DNA of 64,000 nt from NCBI GenBank assembly GCA_013001595.1, contig JABDMH010000043.1:1-64000 (forward strand). The letters are read 5' to 3'. Every line of letters starts with the position of its first letter. Positions within the stretch are counted from its first letter, which is position 1. Shown here piece after piece: positions 37,507-46,448 of the stretch. The DNA is from Saprospiraceae bacterium. Lineage in GTDB: Bacteria; Bacteroidota; Bacteroidia; Chitinophagales; Saprospiraceae. A model generated the notes under the pieces. It saw only the letters and a program-made list of their open reading frames with translations. It was not told the DNA's origin and did not search any database. The position numbers and the translations under genes are program-made.

Positions 37507-38532
37507 TTATAATTGTGGGTCGAATTGATCAATATTGTCAGCCGTGATTTTTAACAAGCCAGTGTTTACACTGTGGGGAATATTAGTAATGCCAGCCGCA
37601 TCGTCATCTGAAGAAAGCATGTTTGTATCATGGACCATATCAAACAGAAATTGAGCACCATACCAAGTAAAAAGTTCCCTCTTTTGCCCGATCAGTACCT
37701 GGATCACCCCCTCTCGAACAAGACGTAAATGCTCCGGCTCCCAATCTACCGTCGTGATCTTTACCTGACCGACCTTACCAGCTTCTTTCACAGCCAGTCC
37801 AAGACCTGGTCCTGTTGTAGCGTCAAAGCCACATAAGCCGGCAAGATCGGGATGTGCGCTGATGAGATCCGAAGCTACTTTGGCAGCTTCTTCGGTACTC
37901 CCTTTGCTATCATGTTTGCCCAACACCTCAATATCTGGATATTTGTTGAGCACATCTTGTACACCGCGGTAACCATTCTCCATATTGGTCTGACCAATCA
38001 GGCCTACAAAGGCCACCTTCCCTTTACCTCTGATGAGGTCTGCCATCGCTTCACCCTGTAACCGACCTATCTCATACCAGTCAGTGCCTAGAAAGGCATG
38101 ACGTCTACTATCAACAATATCAGAATCGTACACAACCGTTGGTATGCCGGCATCGACCGCTTTATTAATGGCTCCAGCGATTGCAGGATCGGTACCATTA
38201 ATTAGCAAACCCGTTGGTCGAGATGGAATGACTTGTTCTATAAATGCGATTTGTTGGACCACATCCCATTCACTGGGACCCAGTACTGTGGTTCGAACAC
38301 CCATCTTTCTGCCCCATCGATGAAAAGCTTCCTGGTCATGATTCACATACATAGGAAAATTGACGAACGTAGTTACCATCACATATTCATCATCAGATCG
38401 ATCTACCGCTGGCTTAGGTTGGTCCTGCATGGCATCCTTATAGTAGGCTCCCTTGCTGGGATCACAGCTAATCATTAGTGTACATAACATCGTACAAATG
38501 AGTAGTCGATAAAATAGAATTTTGATATTCAT
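37507..38532 (-). CDS. Ribose-type sugar ABC transporter substrate-binding lipoprotein
   Basis: A 341-aa periplasmic binding protein of the pentose/galactose class. I use ATG 38532 (MNIKILFYRLLICTML), with a lipobox in LMISC so the mature protein is membrane-anchored. Motifs are YVMVTTFVNFPMYV, RPTGLLINGTDP, AGIPTVVYDSDI, FLGTDWYEIGRLQGEAM and GKVAFVGLIGQ. It should capture a monosaccharide for the permease and ATPase encoded upstream. The locus context suggests D-apiose as ligand; that is inference. Confidence 0.9.
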   Translation of the reverse strand: MNIKILFYRLLICTMLCTLMISCDPSKGAYYKDAMQDQPKPAVDRSDDEYVMVTTFVNFPMYVNHDQEAFHRWGRKMGVRTTVLGPSEWDVVQQIAFIEQVIPSRPTGLLINGTDPAIAGAINKAVDAGIPTVVYDSDIVDSRRHAFLGTDWYEIGRLQGEAMADLIRGKGKVAFVGLIGQTNMENGYRGVQDVLNKYPDIEVLGKHDSKGSTEEAAKVASDLISAHPDLAGLCGFDATTGPGLGLAVKEAGKVGQVKITTVDWEPEHLRLVREGVIQVLIGQKRELFTWYGAQFLFDMVHDTNMLSSDDDAAGITNIPHSVNTGLLKITADNIDQFDPQL

Positions 38533-38533
38533 A

Positions 38534-38890
38534 TTAACTAGATCTCTTTTTCTTCTTGGAAGACTTAGCCCTGTCATTAAATGACAGACACAAGTCCACC
38601 CAGTATATAAAATCATTGCTGGCTTCAAATCCTTCCGGTGAAACATAGCAATATCCTTGATAGCATCTGCCTTTCATTACCATAGATTCAAAGCCTCTTT
38701 TTTCCGCGACTTCTTCATGTAGATCCGGATCAAATCGACACATCATTCGATCTCCACTAACACTGATGCACATTTTTCCATTCACCATAAAAGTGAGCCC
38801 ACGAAACATCTTCTTCTCTTCAATTTCTAAATTGGGAAATTCTGCGAGATATTCACGAATGCGATCCACTAAATGATCATCATATGGCAT
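38534..38890 (-). CDS. TfoX/Sxy N-terminal domain protein
   Basis: A 118-aa soluble protein with the TfoX N-terminal pattern: MPYDDHLVDRIREYL, EEKKMFRGLTFMVNGKMCISV, MMCRFDP and the C-terminal YWVDLCLSF with a Lys-rich tail. TfoX domains occur in competence regulators, but many small members have no known role. It lies inside the sugar ABC transporter set, between permease and binding protein, and its stop is 1 nt from the binding-protein start. It is therefore co-expressed with sugar uptake, which is unusual. Confidence 0.88.
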   Translation of the reverse strand: MPYDDHLVDRIREYLAEFPNLEIEEKKMFRGLTFMVNGKMCISVSGDRMMCRFDPDLHEEVAEKRGFESMVMKGRCYQGYCYVSPEGFEASNDFIYWVDLCLSFNDRAKSSKKKKRSS

Positions 38891-38943
38891 AATGTTGACG
38901 TTTTAGATTACAACGAAATTGATTACCCCAATATATCACTGCG

Positions 38944-39900
38944 CTATCTTGGAGAGGTTCCCCGTCGCTTCATGATGATATCAGTGGCTACAGCCACAAT
39001 CAGGATGATCCCCAGGATAATCTGTTGCCAATAACCCGATATCCTGGCAAGGATCATAATATTTGCCACCAGGCCCATGAAAATGGTTCCAAGTAGTGCC
39101 CCCATAATTTTCCCTTGACCGCCCAACAAACTTGCACCGCCCAGGATAACGGCCGTAATCACACGAAGCTCCATCCCTTGGCCTGCGGTGGGCATGGCAG
39201 CGCCTAGCCTTGCTGACAATATAATCCCAGCAAGCCCAGCCAAAGCAGATGCCAACATAAATGAGTAAACCTTCATCTTTTTTACACGAATCCCGGAGAG
39301 CAGCGCAGCTTTTTCATTGCCACCAATGTAGTAGTACCTTCTAAAGAAAATCGTTCTCCTTACTAGAAACGAGAAAATGACAACGACGATCAGCATATAC
39401 CATACAGGTGATTGAAAGCCCATGAATTGAGATTGCCCAAGTGCATTGAAACCATCCGGCAAATTTTGAATTCCTGAGCCACTTACCATAAGTGCTAGTC
39501 CCCTCACTATACCCATCATAGCAAGTGTCTGAATCAGGGGATTGATGCCGACATAAGCAACTAAAGCACCGTTGACCAAGCCAATCAAAAGGCATGCTGC
39601 GAGAGATACCAATATGGCCACTGGTACAAAAACTCCCCAATAGTACATGAGATAGGCTGCCAAGCCACCGGCAAAGGCAACTACTGAGCCCACTGATAGA
39701 TCAAAAGACCCTGAGATGAGTAAGACCATCATACCGACAGCCACGATGGCATCGATCGACAAGTTTAGCAAGACCAAGGACAGATTGTCTAAGTTTGCAA
39801 ACTGGCCTTGCCAAATTATAGAGCTTACCACCACCAATACCAAGATGGTCGCGCTCAGTGTCACTACACGATCTTGCCAAATATTACTATTGATTTTCAT
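38944..39900 (-). CDS. Ribose-type sugar ABC transporter permease
   Basis: A 318-aa inner-membrane permease of the RbsC/BPD_transp_2 class with about eight to ten membrane segments. Typical stretches are LSIDAIVAVGMMVLLISGSFDLSVGS, VALVNGALVAYV-like and NPLIQTLAMMGIVRGLA, followed by a coupling segment (GGNEKAALLSGIRVKKMKV) and VITAVILGGASLLGGQGKI. It lies 15 nt after the ATPase gene. With that ATPase and the binding protein it forms a complete importer. Confidence 0.92.
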   Translation of the reverse strand: MKINSNIWQDRVVTLSATILVLVVVSSIIWQGQFANLDNLSLVLLNLSIDAIVAVGMMVLLISGSFDLSVGSVVAFAGGLAAYLMYYWGVFVPVAILVSLAACLLIGLVNGALVAYVGINPLIQTLAMMGIVRGLALMVSGSGIQNLPDGFNALGQSQFMGFQSPVWYMLIVVVIFSFLVRRTIFFRRYYYIGGNEKAALLSGIRVKKMKVYSFMLASALAGLAGIILSARLGAAMPTAGQGMELRVITAVILGGASLLGGQGKIMGALLGTIFMGLVANIMILARISGYWQQIILGIILIVAVATDIIMKRRGTSPR

Positions 39901-39915
39901 TGAACTCTGGTAGGC

Positions 39916-41418
39916 TTAAGGCATCCGTTTGAGTCCGGATGAGTATTGTATAATTTCCTCTTCTGAAAAATCTGGACGATCGATAGATGCCATCAATTCC
40001 CCATGACTCATCACCAATATACGGTCACATAATCCAATGAGCTCCGTCAATTCTGAAGATATCATTAATATCGCAGTACCAGATGCTGATAATTCGTTGA
40101 ATAGTCGGTAAATTTCAGACTTTGCACCAACATCTATTCCGTGGGTGGGCTCGTCGACAATGAGGATGTCTGGTTTTCGGAGCAGCCATTTGCCCAAGAC
40201 GATCTTTTGCTGATTGCCACCACTTAAATACACCACTTTCTGATTAATACTTGGAGTACGAATATCCAATTTCTCCACAAAGTGATCAGCCACCCTACGC
40301 ATCTCAGCAGTGTCCATCCATATTTTCCCACTGTCACCTACGTCTAGATTGGTCGAGACCACGTTCTCTACTACTGACATGTCAAGAAACAAACCTTGTT
40401 CCTTACGATGTTCGGGAAGATAACCCAAACCAAATTGAATGGCATCTTGTGGGTGCCTAATTCGTACAGATTCATCGTTGATCTTTATTGTGCCCGTCTT
40501 ATTCTTATCTATGCCAAAAATTGCCCGTGCAAGTTCCGTCCGACCTGCACCCACCAGTCCAGCAAGGCCCAAGATTTCTCCACGATGCAGGGAAAAACTG
40601 ATGTCTGAAAAACCTTCTCCATCCAAATCTTTCACCTGAAGTACAACATCCGACTGGAAATGATCTTGATAATTTAAATCTTGGAGATCACGCCCCACCA
40701 TCAATCTGATAATCTCATCTACATTGGTATCCTGGGTATTATGAAGCCCTTGAAATTTCCCATCCTTTAGGACTGTTACCCGGTCCCCAATCTTGAATAT
40801 CTCATGCATTCGATGAGAAATGTAAATGATGCCAACCCCCTTTGCCTTCAAATCTCTGACAATGTCAAATACAACTGAAGTATCGTCATCTGACAATGCT
40901 GCTGTAGGCTCGTCAAGAATAAGAATATTGGGTTCCTGCGCCAATGCCTTTGCAATTTCAACCATCTGTTGCTTGCCAGGTGACAAAGTCGAAACCAATT
41001 GCTGTGGGTGAATGGTAGTTAGCCTTAATCTCTCAAGTAGGTCTTGGGTCTTCGCAAACAAAGCTTGCCGGTCAATAAAACCCCAAGTATTACAGGGTTG
41101 AATCCCCGCGAACACATTATCTGCTACTGACAACTCACTCACTAAGCTTTTCTCCTGATAGACAATGCCAATACCCGCCTCTTGTGCCTTCTTCTGATTT
41201 GGCAACACTACCGCTTCGCCACCTAAAATGATCTCACCTCTATCTGGCTGCTGATTGCCAGATAATACATTCATGAGTGTAGATTTTCCGGCCCCATTCT
41301 CTCCACACAAGGCATGGACTTCTCCGGCCAATAAATCAAAACTTACCCTGTCTAATGCCACCACACCTGGATAGGTCTTCGTGATGTGCCTAAGGTTTAG
41401 CAGGGTTGATTTCACCAT
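39916..41418 (-). CDS. Ribose-type sugar ABC transporter ATP-binding protein (two ATPase domains)
   Basis: A 500-aa RbsA/MglA-type ATPase energising pentose or hexose uptake. Domain 1 has Walker A GENGAGKS, STLSPGKQQMVEIAKAL and ILDEPTAAL. Domain 2 has GLAGLVGAGRTELAR, the signature LSGGNQQKIVLGKWL and VDEPTHGIDVGAK. As usual in this class, domain 2 has a degenerate Walker A. The gene begins 5 nt after the lactonase-like gene, so lactonase and importer are in one operon. Confidence 0.93.
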   Translation of the reverse strand: MVKSTLLNLRHITKTYPGVVALDRVSFDLLAGEVHALCGENGAGKSTLMNVLSGNQQPDRGEIILGGEAVVLPNQKKAQEAGIGIVYQEKSLVSELSVADNVFAGIQPCNTWGFIDRQALFAKTQDLLERLRLTTIHPQQLVSTLSPGKQQMVEIAKALAQEPNILILDEPTAALSDDDTSVVFDIVRDLKAKGVGIIYISHRMHEIFKIGDRVTVLKDGKFQGLHNTQDTNVDEIIRLMVGRDLQDLNYQDHFQSDVVLQVKDLDGEGFSDISFSLHRGEILGLAGLVGAGRTELARAIFGIDKNKTGTIKINDESVRIRHPQDAIQFGLGYLPEHRKEQGLFLDMSVVENVVSTNLDVGDSGKIWMDTAEMRRVADHFVEKLDIRTPSINQKVVYLSGGNQQKIVLGKWLLRKPDILIVDEPTHGIDVGAKSEIYRLFNELSASGTAILMISSELTELIGLCDRILVMSHGELMASIDRPDFSEEEIIQYSSGLKRMP

Positions 41419-41423
41419 TTGGG

Positions 41424-43316
41424 CTACTTCAGGGTGAGGGAAATCTTTGACAAAGAAACCGCTGGAAGGATCACCTCAACATCAGCATCTTCGTCTTTAA
41501 GCCCGTCCTGATTTGGGTCTGGCTCAAACGGTTCAAAACTGGCCGATAATGCTTCTCCCTTATAAAACTCGATTCGCCATGATGAAACGGGCAAATCCAA
41601 TTCAATTTGCATTTCACGATTATGGAGATTTGCTAATAGTACTACTGCCTGTTTGGCCCTCCTTAACATCATACCTTTCACCGCCAGCGCGTTGCTACTT
41701 CGAAGATAGATCCAATCGTGATCCCTTCGAGTCATTAGCTCTTTGAGCAAATGATAGACGGGGAATAGCATGCCCCTTTTCGCTGGAAATAGATCCGGCA
41801 TTTGCACCTGACGATCACCTTGCATAATGCCGCGCCAGCCTACAGTCTCGAAGTATGTCAAAATCTGTGCGCCGGCATTGGTCAGATGAGCAATGCTGCC
41901 CAGTGTCCAGCAAGCTGCGTATACCGAAACCTGTCGCGGATCGACAGCGTCTGGAAGTTCGTCACTTTGAGGAGCAGTTTCTGGTGCAGTGGCGTTTGGA
42001 TTGAATCGTGGTTTGAGCGTGATTGGACTGACCACAATCGGCAAGTGCGGTGCAAAGGCCTGAGCACTTTCTACGGTATATGCTTGACCGCCAAGGGTCT
42101 CGGTCATAGATGCCTCATCAAAAGCATGTACCTGCGGATTGACTGAATATGCCACAAAATCAACCTTAGTCAGCTCTGGTGTTTCCCGGTTTAGTTCGGT
42201 AAAATAAGCATTTGTGCCAGCACCGATGAAGACCTGCTCATCAACCCGAAGTGCGGAGAGGCCATTATCCAATAATGTGCTTGGCGTAGTTTTATGGGCT
42301 TTATGTAGAAGTAGCAGATATAAATGGCCACTTCGGGGCAACTTCTTCAAAAGATCGGCAAGAAGCTTAATCTGATTGAGAAACGCTTCATCAAAAAAAA
42401 CAGCAAGCATTAGGTCAGTCCCCAGTTGACTGGCTTCAGACAAATAGTGCGCTACGTTCTTTTCCCATCCGTTTTCAGAAAGATCTATATCGGCCCTTAG
42501 ATGATTTAATTTTAATATACGGAGCTGCTCTACCTCTTGCGGGTGGAGATGGTAAAATGCAGATGAGACACCTAAACCGATCTTGGGCTGATTTAAAATA
42601 GACTCTGCTGGGATAAGCATCACTTTATCCTCCGCTTCATTTTTGTTAACCGCCTCGTGAGCCGTGAACTTAAGTGTCACTTTTTGTTGCACTTTTTCCC
42701 CTTTTCCCAAAGTCACTGGGAAGGGCTTAGCCAAGGGAGTACAATAAGTCTTATAGGAGTCGTCAGTCCAATTGCGCTGATCTTCGGTTTCAAAGGTATC
42801 TCCCTCAAAAGTCAAGTTGGCCTCTCCAGCTCCTTGTACATTCCATCTCATGCCTTTGATGTCAAAGAATGGTTGATGGGGGCTGATCAGCTTGGGAAAG
42901 GTATGTGTACTCCATTCACCAGAGGTGTCCAATATTTCACACGGCTGACCAGCACAAGGCTTTATCGGGTGCAGGATGCAAAATCCAGTGCGGTTCTTCT
43001 TAACCGCTGCTAGTGCTTCGCCGCTGATACGAAACTCAATCTCACTATTGGATTTTCCCTCGATCTGTACATCCCATCGAAACGGAAAACCATCTTCATT
43101 GCTGATCCACTGATATGAAATTCTAAATGCATCATCCGAGACTTCGAGCACTTCGTTTTCCATAATCCCGTCCATGGTTTCCCAATTTTGGTCCCTCAGG
43201 GCAAAGTATATCATACGAAGCACCTCCGATTTTCCAAAAGAAATATAGCGCAGGAATCCGCGATCATATTTGAGGATTAGATCGCCTGCTCTAAGGGTGG
43301 GCATTTCTGTCGACAT
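41424..43316 (-). CDS. apnL: D-apionate lactonase-like protein
   Basis: A 630-aa cytosolic protein with no signal peptide. An N-terminal beta-sandwich (1-220: LRAGDLILKYDRGFLRYI, FEGDTFETEDQRNWTDDS) is followed by a TIM-barrel-like part (about 250-540: LNHLRADIDLSENGW, AYSVNPQVHAFDEASM, YFETVGWRGIMQGD, then RGMLFPVYHLLKELM) and a C-terminal beta domain. This layout matches the apionate lactonase family, which opens D-apionolactone to D-apionate. The assignment rests on recognition of the family plus a neighbourhood that holds every other apionate step. It is directly followed by the sugar importer. Confidence 0.78.
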   Translation of the reverse strand: MSTEMPTLRAGDLILKYDRGFLRYISFGKSEVLRMIYFALRDQNWETMDGIMENEVLEVSDDAFRISYQWISNEDGFPFRWDVQIEGKSNSEIEFRISGEALAAVKKNRTGFCILHPIKPCAGQPCEILDTSGEWSTHTFPKLISPHQPFFDIKGMRWNVQGAGEANLTFEGDTFETEDQRNWTDDSYKTYCTPLAKPFPVTLGKGEKVQQKVTLKFTAHEAVNKNEAEDKVMLIPAESILNQPKIGLGVSSAFYHLHPQEVEQLRILKLNHLRADIDLSENGWEKNVAHYLSEASQLGTDLMLAVFFDEAFLNQIKLLADLLKKLPRSGHLYLLLLHKAHKTTPSTLLDNGLSALRVDEQVFIGAGTNAYFTELNRETPELTKVDFVAYSVNPQVHAFDEASMTETLGGQAYTVESAQAFAPHLPIVVSPITLKPRFNPNATAPETAPQSDELPDAVDPRQVSVYAACWTLGSIAHLTNAGAQILTYFETVGWRGIMQGDRQVQMPDLFPAKRGMLFPVYHLLKELMTRRDHDWIYLRSSNALAVKGMMLRRAKQAVVLLANLHNREMQIELDLPVSSWRIEFYKGEALSASFEPFEPDPNQDGLKDEDADVEVILPAVSLSKISLTLK

Positions 43317-43724
43317 GGATCATCCTTTAGTTATTGCTAATCTAGGCAATCAGAAGCATACCTTCAAATCCGGGGTGCTGCCTAAAGAAGTCGAAGCAGA
43401 TGTGGATAGATATAAACCCAAAACTATTTTTTGGGATTTCTACTAAAATATTTCTTGAGCGTGCACCCTTCAACAAATTCAGATTAGGCGTCATCACTTT
43501 CGGGTCTCACACTGAAGCTGCGATCAGGACCAGCATGAAAGAGACCAGCCGCCCATCCACATTTATAATTCACTCGTTTCGCTGCTGTCATACTAGACCC
43601 TTCGAGATGATTTGTTCACGAATCCAAAATCAAATGGTAAAATATCGGCAAACATCAAATGCCTGTAGTTTCCTTTTTTTTTAGCCATGACCGATAAGGC
43701 ATATTGTGGAGATTTGTATCAAAT
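43317..43724. other. 408-bp intergenic stretch upstream of the lactonase-transporter operon
   Basis: This gap separates the apiosidase stop from the lactonase start, both on the minus strand. It holds an A+T-rich hairpin at 43417-43435 (CCCAAAA, 5-nt loop, TTTTGGG) and a poly-T run near 43674. No convincing gene is present; a 94-codon frame on the plus strand has no coding character. It probably contains the apiosidase terminator and a promoter for the lactonase operon, but no clear TAnnTTTG box was found. Confidence 0.4.
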
Positions 43725-45350
43725 TCATCTTTCCAAGATCAAAATGTAGTCTTGTTCACTTGGCGGTGTGGCAGATACAGTATGCCCTTCGATTTGCAAA
43801 TTGGCTTTCATAAACTTATTACCTACGGGATTAAACCACCGACCATCATAGGTATGCCCCTTGGGGTTTCTGATTGTCACCCTCTGCTGGATTGGCGTAT
43901 AGGCCAAGATGATGCTTGCAGAATCGTCGCTCACTAGCGAAATAAAATGATTATAGACTTTGTTACCAGGTTGATGCACTAGCAATTTGAGGTTGGGAGA
44001 GAGTTCCCACCAATTGAACTCTTGGATAAAAGATGACAAGTAACCAATCTGAATGCTGCCAGGAAAATCTATGGCTTTGTCCCAAGTTGAGGGAGTGCGA
44101 TCTCCTTGGCGGCCATGATTTTCTACTGGTTCTCCTTCCTTTTGTATCCACGGCCAAATACCATTATGTCCATATGCGATGCCTGAAATGGGCGTTGCAA
44201 AGATGCTCCAGTAGGAGGCATTTCGCACATCGGTATCATCAAATTCATAGCGGATCTCCTCGTAGTTTGGTTCCATATTAATGATGGGTCGAGGAGGAAG
44301 TTTGTCCCAAGTGGTAGCCATCGGCCCCTTATTAATCCAATCAATAACGCGCTCACTCTTATTGTGACTAGATTGATATCCGATAATATCCAGCCAGTCT
44401 TCGTCTTTGTATTCTTCGCCAATCCATAGGCTACCATGTGGATGCTGAGCAACGATTCCAGGAGGATCATCGGCAAAGACTCCACGTCCAATATTCTTCC
44501 AACGTTGTTCATACTCGCGCGTGTAGCGCCCGTCACCGCCCAATATCCAAATCACCTGATTGGCTCCGAATCGTGCGACCATATAGCGTGCCAAAGCAAT
44601 GGCCTCTTCTTGTGGCAGATAATAGCCTGGACTAAATTCTCTGCCTGTGCTTTGCGGCAACGCCCACAGCAATACAGGAGCAGCCACAAGACCATGTGCA
44701 TTAATACGGTCAATTTTTGCATCCATTCGTTTAAAAAAATCCGTGTTTAAATTGATGCGGCCACTCCCAGTAAAAGCAACCTCTCCACGACTGTCTTTTT
44801 CACAACCACGCCATTGTGTGGTTACAAATTGGATAACGTTATAGTTATTTTCTACCCTATGCTTCAGGTATTCTTCCCACTCTTCTTCAGTTGATTTCAA
44901 AGCACCATTCCAAGCGGTACACGCAGTAAAGAAAAACGGTGTGGCATCCGAGTATTGCAGGTGATACGCCCCAATATCTCGCTTGATACTTCCGCGTTTA
45001 TAAATATCCAAATCACTTGTGCTGGCCACACAAACGAAACTGCCCTCTTCACCACCCAGACCACTTTTATCATCAGAACAGACGGTCTGGTAATGCCATG
45101 TACCAATCTCAGTAGGTGCAAATCTAACTTTGAAAATCCCTTCACCATCCCAGAACCCATTAATGCGATGAGGTACCCCGCTGGGTGAAATGAAATTGGC
45201 ATAGAATTCTTTCAGGTCATAAATAGGATTAGTATACTCGATTGCACTTTCGAAAGCAAGTTCTTTCTTTTGCCAGATCTCCGTCTGCGACATGCCCTCT
45301 ATTAAACCCATCAGCATAATCACCAATAAATAATACCTCGCTTTTCTCAT
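43725..45350 (-). CDS. GH140-type apiosidase (DUF5060 plus apiosidase-like DUF4038 domain), exported
   Basis: A 541-aa glycoside hydrolase with a signal peptide ending near GMSQ. Residues ~25-115 form a DUF5060 beta-sandwich (EIWQKKELAFES, FWDGEGIFKVRFAPTEIGTW). The barrel of the apiosidase-like DUF4038 family follows (FFFTACTAWNGALKST, HRVENNYNVIQFVTTQW, LDIIGYQSSH). In characterised GH140 apiosidases an Asp and a Glu act as catalytic pair; the candidates here are Asp273 in WILGGDGRY and Glu360 in IINMEPNYEE. A C-terminal beta-sandwich ends SEQDYILILER. GH140 enzymes release D-apiose from rhamnogalacturonan II side chains. This gene is placed between the two operons of the apiose pathway, which supports that substrate. 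Confidence 0.8.
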   Translation of the reverse strand: MRKARYYLLVIMLMGLIEGMSQTEIWQKKELAFESAIEYTNPIYDLKEFYANFISPSGVPHRINGFWDGEGIFKVRFAPTEIGTWHYQTVCSDDKSGLGGEEGSFVCVASTSDLDIYKRGSIKRDIGAYHLQYSDATPFFFTACTAWNGALKSTEEEWEEYLKHRVENNYNVIQFVTTQWRGCEKDSRGEVAFTGSGRINLNTDFFKRMDAKIDRINAHGLVAAPVLLWALPQSTGREFSPGYYLPQEEAIALARYMVARFGANQVIWILGGDGRYTREYEQRWKNIGRGVFADDPPGIVAQHPHGSLWIGEEYKDEDWLDIIGYQSSHNKSERVIDWINKGPMATTWDKLPPRPIINMEPNYEEIRYEFDDTDVRNASYWSIFATPISGIAYGHNGIWPWIQKEGEPVENHGRQGDRTPSTWDKAIDFPGSIQIGYLSSFIQEFNWWELSPNLKLLVHQPGNKVYNHFISLVSDDSASIILAYTPIQQRVTIRNPKGHTYDGRWFNPVGNKFMKANLQIEGHTVSATPPSEQDYILILER

Positions 45351-45421
45351 GCCTTTATTTTAGAATTAGAATGAATTGAATCGAATATATTTTTGGCCCT
45401 ACAAAAACTGACGACCCTTAG

Positions 45422-45606
45422 GGATCGACAAAAAATAACTTCCACATTTATCTTGGTTCTTTTGAATTTATGCGGCGTTATAAAAAAAATCATATAGCCC
45501 CTATATGCTAGTTTTTGTCTGCCTTTCTTGGACTTCCACTCTGAACAGGTTGTCTAAATTGAAAGTAATATCTTCTCGCTAGGGAACTTATTGTCTAACA
45601 ATCCTT
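45422..45606. repeat. Dispersed intergenic repeat, copy B (partner at 32951-33107)
   Basis: This stretch covers nearly all of the gap between the apiosidase start and the oxidoisomerase stop, and its end includes that stop codon. It is similar over its length to 32951-33107, with shared blocks around TTTGAATTTAT, GCG-TTATAAAAAA and AAAGTAATATC. It contains about 25 nt (near 45525-45550) missing from copy A. No open frame is present. Confidence 0.6.
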
Positions 45607-46432
45607 AAGTAATGGCCTTCACCTGCTTGATGACGTTCTCGGGTTCAAATACATCTTTCCAATTGTCCTTAAATATTAAAGGCTTACCAAGTTCTATTGC
45701 TTTTAAGGCTGCGTCAGAGAACTGCCCGCCCTCCAATTGTCCAAACAACAATGCCAACTCAATATTAATATGCCCAAGAAAAAAATCATAGGCAGCCGCT
45801 TTAGGCACCCCTAATTCAACCACTCGATCGACACCTTCTTTAAGCACAGAGATGACGGCCGCTCCAAAGGTCTCTGACAAAGCAGGTTCCAATATGCCCA
45901 TCTGTTCTATGGTGATGCGATGTGAGACGGTCACCGGTGCATAAATTGTTTTGGCTAATCGTTCACCATCGGCATATATTTCCTCTGGTCCTTGAATCAG
46001 GGCGCAAACAATGGCTTGTTTGGCTGCAATACCACCAAAATAATCATAATGAGCTTCTTTCGAAGGTTCCCAATTAAATACGGAAGGATGAGAAGGATGA
46101 GTAGCGAAATAATGGATATCTGCCCGGGGATACAGATGTCCAGCTAGTGGAGCTGCGGGATCAAGAGTCACACCTGCAGCAGCTGGTTTCATCATTGGTA
46201 CCAATTGCTCAGTCACCTTTTGAATGGCGACATCTGGCACAGCAAAAATCACCCAGTCGGCTAGTGGAATAACATCCTCCGGTTGTGATGGCTCAACTTG
46301 ACGTTCCTTCATTCGTTCGATGCCGACATCGCTGACTTCAAGATAAGCCACCTCATAGTCAGTGCCAATTAAATTGTCGGTTAATCTACAACCCATTTTA
46401 CCTCCTGCTCCAACCAATACGACCTTATTCAT
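45605..46432 (-). CDS. apnO: D-apionate oxidoisomerase-like NAD-binding protein
   Basis: A 275-aa protein. A Rossmann N-terminus (VVLVGAGGKMGCRLTDNL, DWVIFAVPDVAIQKV, DPAAPLAGHL) is followed by a helical domain of the phosphogluconate-dehydrogenase type (FATHPSHPSVFNWEPSKEAH, FGGIAAKQAIVCALIQG, EQMGILEPALSETFG, AAAYDFFLGHINIELALLFG). This arrangement is that of ApnO, which oxidises D-apionate and shifts its carbon skeleton to give 3-oxo-isoapionate. It lies 16 nt downstream of the kinase that would use this product. Family assignment is strong; the exact substrate is inferred from context. Confidence 0.82.
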   Translation of the reverse strand: MNKVVLVGAGGKMGCRLTDNLIGTDYEVAYLEVSDVGIERMKERQVEPSQPEDVIPLADWVIFAVPDVAIQKVTEQLVPMMKPAAAGVTLDPAAPLAGHLYPRADIHYFATHPSHPSVFNWEPSKEAHYDYFGGIAAKQAIVCALIQGPEEIYADGERLAKTIYAPVTVSHRITIEQMGILEPALSETFGAAVISVLKEGVDRVVELGVPKAAAYDFFLGHINIELALLFGQLEGGQFSDAALKAIELGKPLIFKDNWKDVFEPENVIKQVKAIT

Positions 46433-46448
46433 AGTTCTAATATTTCGT

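Noticed and set aside
43400-43684. 94-codon plus-strand ORF in the gap between apiosidase and lactonase
   Set aside because: Composition is not protein-like, with a Phe-rich tail from a poly-T run and no family features.
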